This document shows, one piece after another, positions 1 through 5,653 of a DNA stretch of 5,904 nucleotides. The DNA is from an uncultured Fidelibacterota bacterium. Its GTDB lineage: Bacteria > Fidelibacterota > Fidelibacteria > Fidelibacterales > Fidelibacteraceae. The DNA is taken from assembly GCA_937862595.1 (NCBI GenBank), contig CALMFL010000250.1, positions 1 to 5,904 of the forward strand, in the 5' to 3' direction. Both the position numbers and the translations under genes were made by a program. Position 1 is the first letter of the stretch; every line of letters begins with the position of its first letter. The notes below the pieces were generated by a model that had not been told where the DNA came from, ran no database searches, and saw nothing but the letters and a program-made list of their open reading frames with translations.

Positions 1-1491
1 GACGACGGCATTCCGGCTGACGGCGATCTCGCCGTCGCTGACGGTGATCTCGACGGAATCGGTGCCGAACCAGTTTTCCGAGGCGACCAGCCGCGCGGTT
101 TCGCCGTTATAAAAAGCGCGGATGCTCCCGAGGCGCCTGACCTGCCACTTCAGTTCCTCGTCCGGGGTTTCCACGTCAAAGGCATATTTTTCGAGCTCGC
201 TGCGGTCAATGTATAGGGTGTCGTCCTCATTGAAAGTCATCACGGGCAGTTTCGACAGCTGCGGCGGATCGTTCACGGGCGTTATGGTCACGCGCAGGAA
301 CACGGTATCCGAGAGCGATTCATCGCGTACCGTCAGCATCAGGGTGTCGGTGCCGAACCAGTTCTCGTCGGGGACGATCGTGACCTGGCCGCCTTCGGTG
401 GAAACGGCGGCATGTTTCCCGGGATACGCATGAAAGCGGAGCAGGCTGTCGGGCGTTTCGATGTCCTCCGCATGGTCATAAAGAAACGAATAGGGTTTAC
501 GGATCAGTTCGTCTTCGGGCGAGACCAGGTCGTCGATCGCCCGCCAAACCGGAGCGTCATTGACCGGCAGAACGGTGACGGCGAGACGCAGCGTATCGCT
601 TACCGTTCCGTCGGAGACCGCAAAGCAAAGCGTGTCGGGTCCAAAGCGGTTTTCCGCCGGCCTGTAGACAAAGATCGAATCCTCCTGCCTCAGTTCAGCG
701 CGCGGGAAATACGGGCGGACCGTTATTTCATCGCCGTCGGGGTCGACGACCCGTTCCAGCAGCTCCTGCAGAGGGATCGTTAATTCGCCGTCTTCGTTGA
801 CCACATAAGGGTCCGTGAAGGGCACGATGCGCGGCGGATCGTTTACCGGAAGGACGGTCACCGGCATCCGCAGGGTGTCCGCAAGGGAACCCCGCCGATA
901 GCTTACGGTCAGTTCGGCGGACCCGTGCCAGTCCGGAACGGGCTGAAGGGTCAGTCCGCTGCTGTCCCGCAGCATGTAAATATTGCTTGAATTGATCGAG
1001 GTGATAAAATTCAGCGGCCCTTTGCCGTCTTTTTCGTAGCGGTAGCTGATGCGCAGGACCTCGTCTTCGTTCAGAACATAGGTCTCCGGGACCAGCGCGG
1101 GCATGGACAGGTTTCGGTAGATGAGAATACCGCCCATCATGCCCTGCTGCTGGAGAATATCCGGGATGCCGTCGCGGTCCATGTCGCCGATCGCGATCTT
1201 CCCGTTTTCTTCCGAGAGCAGAACGTTTTTTTCGCTCCCGTCCGCGCGGGCGAACCCGATGCGGAGACCGTCCGTCACGCTGATGCGGTCGGTGAGGCCG
1301 TCGCGGTCCATGTCCGCAAAGAGCGTATCCGCGAAAAGGAGGGAGGTGTCATTCCGGATGCCCTGGCGCTCATTCGCATCCGCCGGCCGGGGATCGGCAA
1401 ATTTCCCGGCAACCGCGGTGCGCAGAGGCGAGGCATATCCCGCGGTCGCGCAAAGCATGAGCATCAGTAGGAGCAGGAGCCTGGGTTTCAT
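1..1491 (-). CDS. Secreted FG-GAP / tandem Ig-like (cadherin-like) repeat surface protein, C-terminus cut by window edge
   Basis: The frame is open from ATG at 1491 through the left edge (497 codons, no stop), so the C-terminus is missing. Residues 1-20 form a signal peptide: basic MKPR, a Leu/Met-rich core, and a probable cleavage after the GYA at 18-20. Two DxDxDG calcium-loop motifs, DMDRDGLTD (60-68) and DMDRDGIPD (103-111), mark FG-GAP/VCBS-like repeats. At least four Ig/cadherin-like modules of about 95 residues follow, at roughly 131-216, 217-311, 312-406 and 407 onward. They are joined by PVND(P/A)P linkers, with NED(E/G/D) strands and a recurring ENxFGxD element (280-286 variant, 376-382, 472-478). 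This pattern is typical of long exported adhesins or cell-surface proteins; a sorting domain may lie in the missing part. The ligand cannot be inferred. Only a weak GGA lies before the ATG, but the signal peptide begins exactly there. It reads in the same direction as the ileS operon but is separated from it by a terminator. Confidence 0.85.
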   Translation of the reverse strand, partial: MKPRLLLLLMLMLCATAGYASPLRTAVAGKFADPRPADANERQGIRNDTSLLFADTLFADMDRDGLTDRISVTDGLRIGFARADGSEKNVLLSEENGKIAIGDMDRDGIPDILQQQGMMGGILIYRNLSMPALVPETYVLNEDEVLRISYRYEKDGKGPLNFITSINSSNIYMLRDSSGLTLQPVPDWHGSAELTVSYRRGSLADTLRMPVTVLPVNDPPRIVPFTDPYVVNEDGELTIPLQELLERVVDPDGDEITVRPYFPRAELRQEDSIFVYRPAENRFGPDTLCFAVSDGTVSDTLRLAVTVLPVNDAPVWRAIDDLVSPEDELIRKPYSFLYDHAEDIETPDSLLRFHAYPGKHAAVSTEGGQVTIVPDENWFGTDTLMLTVRDESLSDTVFLRVTITPVNDPPQLSKLPVMTFNEDDTLYIDRSELEKYAFDVETPDEELKWQVRRLGSIRAFYNGETARLVASENWFGTDSVEITVSDGEIAVSRNAVV

Positions 1492-1528
1492 TGACCAATC
1501 CGTTCTTTAAGCGCTTCAAAACCGGTTA

Positions 1529-1557
1529 AATGTAAATTTTTATCCGAAGTATCACAA
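1529..1557 (-). promoter_or_regulatory. Possible sigma70-type promoter of the secreted repeat protein gene
   Basis: On the minus strand, TTGTGA (1552-1557) and TACATT (1529-1534) are separated by 17 nt. Each matches 4 of 6 bases of the -35/-10 consensus. They lie in an AT-rich stretch downstream of the preceding operon's terminator and would give a leader of about 30 nt before the ATG at 1491. This is a consensus match by eye only. Confidence 0.3.
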
Positions 1558-1675
1558 TTAAATTTTTGCTTAATACCGCCCTCGGCGGCGCAGAACTAGC
1601 GCGGAAAATCCTGCCGGAACCTGTTTCCCGGCGCGTGACGCCCCAAGGAGCCTTCAGTAAAAATGCCGCCGAATG

Positions 1676-1697
1676 AAAACCGCCCCGGAAGGGGCGG
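1676..1697 (-). terminator. Rho-independent terminator of the ileS-dksA operon
   Basis: On the minus strand a perfect 7-bp GC stem CCGCCCC/GGGGCGG (1691-1697 with 1680-1686) closes a 4-nt TTCC loop and is followed by TTTT (1676-1679). It begins 22 nt past the dksA-like stop codon. The U-tract is short, but the stem is strong and the position is right. It separates the operon from the secreted-protein gene. Confidence 0.75.
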
Positions 1698-1719
1698 CAA
1701 AACCTTATGTTCAACCCGG

Positions 1720-2115
1720 TCAGATGATCCGGGATTTGCATTTGACGCAGTGGGAGGTGTGGGGGACTTCCTCGAGGCGTTCGTCGGGAATGCGTTCGCC
1801 GCATTCCTTGCAATAGCCGTAATCGGGGTCGTTCTCCAGCCGGTCCAGGGCTTTGTCGAGAAAGGTCAGGAACTTGTTCTCGCGGGCGTACTGCATGAAC
1901 GCTTTTTCACGTTCCTGCGCATCGGTGCCGACATCGGCCATATGATAGGCGTAATTGGAATCCAGCTGGCTGCTGCCGGGCGAACTGTCGATGAATGATT
2001 CGCGCTTTGTTTCGATCTGACGGACCGCTTCCTCGCGCTTTTCAAGGATGACCTTGCGGAAATGATTCCGCTGTGTTTTGGTCAGCCTGGGTCCTTTTCG
2101 TTTTACTTCGGACAT
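1720..2115 (-). CDS. DksA/TraR-family C4 zinc-finger transcription regulator
   Basis: Complete 131-residue protein. The C-terminus has four cysteines in the order C102-x2-C105-x17-C123-x2-C126 (GYCKECG ... HCVKCK), the spacing of the DksA zinc finger. Before it lies a charged, helical N-terminal two-thirds (about 10-98) that should form the coiled-coil hairpin. DksA proteins insert this coiled coil into the RNA polymerase secondary channel and, with ppGpp, retune promoters such as those of rRNA during starvation. The tip motif of Escherichia coli DksA is DxxDxA; here the matching segment reads DVGTDA (61-66), so acidic residues are present but spaced differently. Whether it behaves as true DksA or as a divergent relative is open, and no symbol is given. 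The start ATG at 2115 follows a purine-rich GGGAAGAG. It lies 26 nt after the ileS stop, so the two are almost certainly cotranscribed. That makes sense if Ile-tRNA charging and the stringent response are coordinated (inference). Confidence 0.9.
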   Translation of the reverse strand: MSEVKRKGPRLTKTQRNHFRKVILEKREEAVRQIETKRESFIDSSPGSSQLDSNYAYHMADVGTDAQEREKAFMQYARENKFLTFLDKALDRLENDPDYGYCKECGERIPDERLEEVPHTSHCVKCKSRII

Positions 2116-2141
2116 GTCTCTTCCCTTTTTTAGCCTGTCTT

Positions 2142-5100
2142 TTATACTCGTTTAATATTAATAATTATTACTTCATTTCCAACGTTTATTTCTTTAAATG
2201 AGACCCCTTCACCGCTTACATCCTGTGTTATGACGCCCAGGGTTTCGGCTTCCAGATAGTCGCGGTTGCTCCCGACGGCAGCCAGGATCTCCGGACTTGC
2301 CGTGATCGCGACGGCGATACGGTCGTCGACATTGTAGCCGGCTTCCTTGCGCAGGGTCTGGATATGCCGGACGAGGTCCCGGACCTGGCCTTCACGGATC
2401 AGGTCTTCGGTGAGGGTGATGTCGAGAATGGCCACGTAGCCTTTGTCCTCGACCGCCGCCACACCCTCGTTTTCCGTGATGCCGATCAGGATGTCCGCGG
2501 GTTCCAAAGCGATACCGCTTACCGTGACGGTTTCGCCGTTGCGGACCTTTTCCGCGAGCTCGGCGGCGTTCATGCCCTTGAGTCCCGCCAGCACCTTCGG
2601 CAGGTCTTTGCCGATCTTTCTGCCGAGCGTGACAAAATTGGGTTTGGCCTCGAAGGTGACGTAGGCGGAAATGTCATCGACGAGCGTCACCTCGCGGATA
2701 TTCAGTTCTTCCTTGATCTGGTCGGCCAGTTCGATGATATAGGTTTTTTCGCGATCGGTCTTCGCCTTGAAGAGCATGTTCGCCAGCGGCTGACGGGTGC
2801 GGATGTTCGCCCGGTTCCGGGCGGAACGGCCCATCTCGACGACCTTGATAATGGTGTCGATCTTGTTCAGGAGGTCCGGATCGATCATCGTCTCGTCGAC
2901 GGCCGGGAACGCCTGCAGGTGCACGCTTTCGGGTGCGTTCTTGTCCACGGACAGCACCAGGTTCCGGTAGATGTCTTCCGTGACGAAGGGCAGAATGGGC
3001 GCGATCGCGGTGATCACGGTCCTCAGGGCGGTATAAAGGGTGTAATAGGCGCCGTACTTGTCGCCGTCGTTCTCGCTTTTCCAGAAACGGCGGCGGCTGC
3101 GGCGGACGTACCAGTTGGACATCTCGTCCAGCAGGGTCTCGAACTTGCGCATCAGCCGGTCGACGCGGTAGTTGTCGTAATCGTCGATCGCTTCCCTGAC
3201 GAAATCGTTGACCTTGGCCAGCGCCCATTTGTCGAGCTCGTTGAGATCGTCGTAGGCGATCTGCTGACGCGTCGGGTCGAAGTTGTCGATCTCGGCATAG
3301 GTGATATAAAAGGAATACATGTTCCAGAGCGTGAGCAGTTTCTTGCGGATCTCGTCCGCGGGACCGTAGCCGAAGTTCAGGTTGTATTCCGGATTGTGCG
3401 CGGTGTACATCCAGCGCATTACGTCCACGCCCATTTTGTCCGCGGCGTCCTCGAACCAGATGGAGTTCCCCGCGCTCTTGTGCATGTCCTTTCCGGTCTC
3501 GTCCTTGACCAGGGCGTGGCCCAGCACGGTCTTAAAGGGCGCGGTGTTCTCGAGCACCGTGGACATCGCCAGCAGGGAGTAGAACCAGTTCCGGAACTGG
3601 CCGGGCAGGGATTCCGTGATGAACGCCGCGGGGAACCACTGTTTCCAGTAGTCCGGATCCGTGATGTAATGCAGGGTGCTGTAGGGCACGATGCCGGCGT
3701 CCAGCCAGGGGTTTCCCACATCGGGAATGCGCGTCGCCCTTGCCCCGCAGCTGCTGCAGGTAATTTCGATGTTGTCGATATGCGGCTTGTGAGGAGAGTG
3801 CCCGTCAAAGGACTCCCAGCCGGCAACGGCGCGTTCTTTTAGTTCTTCTTTCCCGCCGATGACCTCGATCGTCCCGCATTCCCGGCATTCCCAGATCGGG
3901 AGGCTCAGTCCCCAGTAGCGTTTCTTGGAGATCATCCAGTCGCCCATGTTGCGCAGCCAGTCCATCTCGCGGTCGTAGCCCCAGGCGGGGATCCAGGTGA
4001 TCTGGCCGACCACCTTCATCATGTCCTCGCGGATCGGCTCCATGGAGATGAACCATTCGTCCACCAGGCGGAAGACCAGTTCGGTCCCGTGCCGCCAGCA
4101 GGTGGGGTAGCGGTGTTTGATCTGATCGATCTTATAGCAAATATTCTTTTCTTTCAGGTTCTCGAAGATCTCCTGCGTCAGGGACTGGGAATTTTTCCCG
4201 CTGAACGCGCCGTAACCCTCAAGATAATTTCCGAACTCGTCGATGGGTGCGATGATGGAGATGTCGTTCTCTTTGGAGAGCGCAAAGTCTTCCTTACCGC
4301 AGCCGGGGGCAATGTGCACGATGCCCGTCCCGTCGCTGTCGCTGACCTCGTCCCAGGCGATCACGAAATGCTCCACGCCTTTCTGCGCGGGGAGCTCATC
4401 GAAAGGACCGTGGTATTTCAAGCCAAGAAGGTCTTTGCCCTTCAGTTCCTCAACGATCTTATAGTCATCGGTTAATATACTTGTCAATTCCTTCGCCAAA
4501 TAATAATACTCATCCTGAACGGGGTTCGGGGTTCGGGGTTCGGAGTTCGGGACCGGTGGTTTGCTTACCTTGACTTTGACGTAGTCCATGTCGGCATTTA
4601 CTGCCGCAGCCGTGTTCGCCGCCAGGGTCCAGGGCGTGGTGGTCCAGACCAGCAGGGCTTCGGCGGGTTTGTCTTTCAGATAGAATTTGACAAAGACGGT
4701 CTTATGCGTCAGTTCCTTGTAGCCTTCGGTCGCGATCTCGTGTTCGCTCATGGCGGAGCCGCAGCGGGGGCACCAGGGCATCACGTCGTGGCCTTTGTAG
4801 ATCATGCCGCGTTCGTGGCATTTTTTCAGGAAGTGCCAGATCGTGTAATTGTTCTCGTCGCTCATGGTGAAGTAGGAGTTGTCCCAGTCCATCCAGTAGC
4901 CCAGGCGCTTGGACTGTTCCGTCTGCACCTTTGAATATTTGATGACGCGGTCCTTGCAGGCCTGCACGAATTTTTCGACGCCGTAGGTTTCAATATCGGT
5001 CTTGGATTTGAAGCCGAGTTCTTTTTCCACTTCGACCTCGACCCAGAGTCCCTGGCAGTCGAAGCCGTTCTGGTAGCGCATCTTCTGGCCCAGCATGCCG

Positions 5101-5315
5101 TGATAGCGGTTGAATACGTCCTTTAAGGTACGCCCCCAGGCATGGTGCACGCCCATGGGATTGTTGGCCGTGATCGGACCGTCCAGGAAGGACCAGTGCG
5201 GCCCCTTGTCGTTCTTTGCGCGAAGCTTATTGAAAATATCGGCTTTTTCCCAGAACTTCAGCTGTTCATGCTCGAGTTCAATGAAATCCACCCTGGATGA
5301 TACCGGTTTGTACAT
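2142..5315 (-). CDS. ileS: Isoleucyl-tRNA synthetase, IleRS2 type, with swapped HIGH motif (GVHH)
   Basis: Cytosolic class I enzyme that activates isoleucine with ATP, charges tRNA-Ile and clears misactivated valine. I start it at ATG 5315 (1057 residues, MYKPVSSRVDF), which has a GGAG 9 nt upstream; an in-frame TTG at 5348 would add 11 residues. Visible in order: the class I signature GVHH (55-58) in place of HxGH; WCPRCG (182,185); the CP1 editing domain with WTTTPWTL (224-231) and GTGIVHIAP followed by the editing Asp343; YPTCWRH (403-409); the second zinc cysteine pairs C477/C480 and C520/C523; DMHKS (610-614) at the KMSKS position, keeping the second Lys; the helical anticodon-binding domain with WYVRRSRRRFW (735-745); and a C-terminal extension of about 200 residues resembling DUF5915 of IleRS2. 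These traits place it with mupirocin-resistant IleRS2, not IleRS1. A heptanucleotide repeat is translated at 256-265 in the editing domain. All other core motifs look intact, so it is very likely functional and probably the sole housekeeping ileS, given the operon with dksA. Confidence 0.97.
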   Translation of the reverse strand: MYKPVSSRVDFIELEHEQLKFWEKADIFNKLRAKNDKGPHWSFLDGPITANNPMGVHHAWGRTLKDVFNRYHGMLGQKMRYQNGFDCQGLWVEVEVEKELGFKSKTDIETYGVEKFVQACKDRVIKYSKVQTEQSKRLGYWMDWDNSYFTMSDENNYTIWHFLKKCHERGMIYKGHDVMPWCPRCGSAMSEHEIATEGYKELTHKTVFVKFYLKDKPAEALLVWTTTPWTLAANTAAAVNADMDYVKVKVSKPPVPNSEPRTPNPVQDEYYYLAKELTSILTDDYKIVEELKGKDLLGLKYHGPFDELPAQKGVEHFVIAWDEVSDSDGTGIVHIAPGCGKEDFALSKENDISIIAPIDEFGNYLEGYGAFSGKNSQSLTQEIFENLKEKNICYKIDQIKHRYPTCWRHGTELVFRLVDEWFISMEPIREDMMKVVGQITWIPAWGYDREMDWLRNMGDWMISKKRYWGLSLPIWECRECGTIEVIGGKEELKERAVAGWESFDGHSPHKPHIDNIEITCSSCGARATRIPDVGNPWLDAGIVPYSTLHYITDPDYWKQWFPAAFITESLPGQFRNWFYSLLAMSTVLENTAPFKTVLGHALVKDETGKDMHKSAGNSIWFEDAADKMGVDVMRWMYTAHNPEYNLNFGYGPADEIRKKLLTLWNMYSFYITYAEIDNFDPTRQQIAYDDLNELDKWALAKVNDFVREAIDDYDNYRVDRLMRKFETLLDEMSNWYVRRSRRRFWKSENDGDKYGAYYTLYTALRTVITAIAPILPFVTEDIYRNLVLSVDKNAPESVHLQAFPAVDETMIDPDLLNKIDTIIKVVEMGRSARNRANIRTRQPLANMLFKAKTDREKTYIIELADQIKEELNIREVTLVDDISAYVTFEAKPNFVTLGRKIGKDLPKVLAGLKGMNAAELAEKVRNGETVTVSGIALEPADILIGITENEGVAAVEDKGYVAILDITLTEDLIREGQVRDLVRHIQTLRKEAGYNVDDRIAVAITASPEILAAVGSNRDYLEAETLGVITQDVSGEGVSFKEINVGNEVIIINIKRV
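4521..4548. repeat. Heptanucleotide tandem repeat (GGGGTTC x4) inside ileS
   Basis: On the plus strand, three exact GGGGTTC units (4521-4541) and one variant GGAGTTC (4542-4548) are followed by a partial GGG. Because 7 is not a multiple of 3, the coding strand reads the units in rotating frames, giving PNSEPRTPNP (residues 256-265 of IleRS). The tract lies in the CP1 editing domain, between the strand ending VKVKV and the segment YYYLAKEL, where IleRS2 proteins normally have a short turn. Confidence 0.9.
5142..5153 (-). other. Codons of the altered class I signature motif GVHH in ileS
   Basis: The codons GGC GTG CAC CAT (minus strand) encode Gly-Val-His-His. Aligning the flanks (GPxxAN before, TxKD after) puts these four residues exactly at the HxGH position. 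Residues one and three are therefore exchanged, while the final His is kept. Confidence 0.92.
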
Positions 5316-5324
5316 GCGTTTTGT

Positions 5325-5328
5325 CTCC
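5325..5328 (-). promoter_or_regulatory. Ribosome binding site that decides the ileS start
   Basis: GGAG on the minus strand lies 9 nt before the ATG at 5315. The longer alternative, TTG at 5348, has no comparable site and would fall almost at the predicted transcription start. Homologous IleRS2 proteins, as I recall them, begin with a similar '(K/Y)PV...VDF' segment, which agrees with the ATG. Confidence 0.75.
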
Positions 5329-5357
5329 GTAATACGACATTCATTCAATTGCCGTGT

Positions 5358-5386
5358 AAAATATAGCTTAGAGGGATAAAAAACAA
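5358..5386 (-). promoter_or_regulatory. Probable promoter of the ileS-dksA operon
   Basis: On the minus strand, TTGTTT (5381-5386) and TATTTT (5358-5363) are 17 nt apart. An overlapping TATATT at 5360-5365 is an alternative -10 with 15-nt spacing. Transcription would begin near 5350, leaving about 35 nt of leader before ATG 5315. No T-box or other tRNA-sensing leader fits in so short a leader. Confidence 0.4.
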
Positions 5387-5538
5387 GATTTAATCGTTGA
5401 GGATTAGGGGCTTGCAGGGACGCGGCGCCCGGGGTGGCAAAAAAATTATGATGAACGAATTATAAAAAATGCATTACATTTGAACCGGGTACGCGAATAT
5501 ATTATGCAAAACCCCGCAAATTGGCGGGAGGATCAAAA
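5387..5538. other. Divergent intergenic region between ileS and the DUF3795 gene
   Basis: No protein gene or structured RNA is evident here. The stretch holds a GC-rich patch (about 5418-5438), an A7 run (5439-5445) and AT-rich DNA. A weak plus-strand promoter candidate is TTGAAC (5480-5485) with TATGCA (5503-5508) at 17-nt spacing. A small hairpin, CCCGC/GCGGG with a 6-nt loop (5513-5528), overlaps the ribosome binding site of the next short ORF. Confidence 0.4.
5526..5531 (+). promoter_or_regulatory. Strong Shine-Dalgarno site of the 18-codon ORF
   Basis: GGGAGG lies 7 nt before the ATG at 5539, the best ribosome binding site in the window. Part of it is the 3' arm of a small hairpin (5513-5528), so access could depend on folding. 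Confidence 0.6.
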
Positions 5539-5595
5539 ATGCTGATGATGCAACCCTCTATGATCGCCCCCTGCCGCAGTGCAATTGACAATTGA
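5539..5595 (+). pseudogene. 18-codon ORF, probable 5' remnant of a DUF3795-type gene truncated by repeats
   Basis: ATG at 5539 follows GGGAGG with ideal spacing. The product is MLMMQPSMIAPCRSAIDN, ending at TGA 5593-5595 inside the second unit of the heptanucleotide array. The MIAPC at residues 8-12 (5560-5574) is the usual opening of DUF3795 proteins and matches the MVAPC of the next gene (5666-5680) at 12 of 15 nucleotides. What should follow (Gly-x-Asn-Cys) is missing, and repeat sequence takes its place. I read it as the leftover start of a second, or the original, DUF3795 gene. It could instead be a short translated leader peptide controlling the gene 58 nt downstream. The sequence cannot separate the two. 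Confidence 0.45.
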
Positions 5596-5640
5596 CAAAG
5601 GACAATTGACAATTAAATTGACAGTTATCAATTGACAATT
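5582..5640. repeat. Degenerate heptanucleotide array (CAATTGA units)
   Basis: Units CAATTGA at 5582, 5589 and 5603, degenerate CAAAGGA at 5596 and CAATTAA at 5610, a 12-nt interruption with another TTGACA, then CAATTGA CAATT at 5629-5640. The period is 7 with one phase break. Arrays of this sequence are familiar intergenic simple repeats in several bacterial phyla. The array lies between the short ORF and the ribosome binding site of the DUF3795 gene. Confidence 0.9.
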
Positions 5641-5642
5641 TC

Positions 5643-5647
5643 AGAGG
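5643..5647 (+). promoter_or_regulatory. Ribosome binding site of the DUF3795 gene
   Basis: AGAGG lies 6 nt before the ATG at 5654, immediately downstream of the repeat array. It supports this start over the in-frame ATG at 5666, although many relatives begin directly at the M(I/V)APCG motif. Confidence 0.6.
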
Positions 5648-5653
5648 TAAGTT

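Noticed and set aside
1441..1491. Lipoprotein signal (Cys14) in the secreted repeat protein
   Set aside because: The residues before Cys14 are L-M-L, which do not fit the lipobox need for a small residue at -1; the GYA cleavage site after residue 20 fits signal peptidase I.
1576..1588. CCGCC/GGCGG hairpin as a terminator
   Set aside because: The stem is only 5 bp and no T-run follows on either strand; the stronger hairpin at 1680-1697 already explains termination.
2364..3842. 492-codon open frame on the plus strand
   Set aside because: It is fully antisense to ileS, its translation is rich in Val, Arg, Asp and Gly with no family features, and it is explained by the GC-biased codons of ileS.
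4481..4489. TTGTCAATT in ileS as another unit of the CAATTGA repeat family
   Set aside because: It is a single 9-nt match encoding conserved-looking sequence (KELTS), so chance is the simplest reading.
5316..5348. TTG at 5348 as the ileS start
   Set aside because: It lacks a ribosome binding site, lies near the predicted transcription start, and adds residues not expected for the family; ATG 5315 has GGAG 9 nt upstream.
5435..5450. Sigma54-like TGGCA...TTATG element
   Set aside because: The required GC of the -12 element is replaced by AT, and the A7 run makes the match fortuitous.
5582..5640. CRISPR array
   Set aside because: The units are 7 nt and contiguous with no unique spacers; this is a simple tandem repeat.
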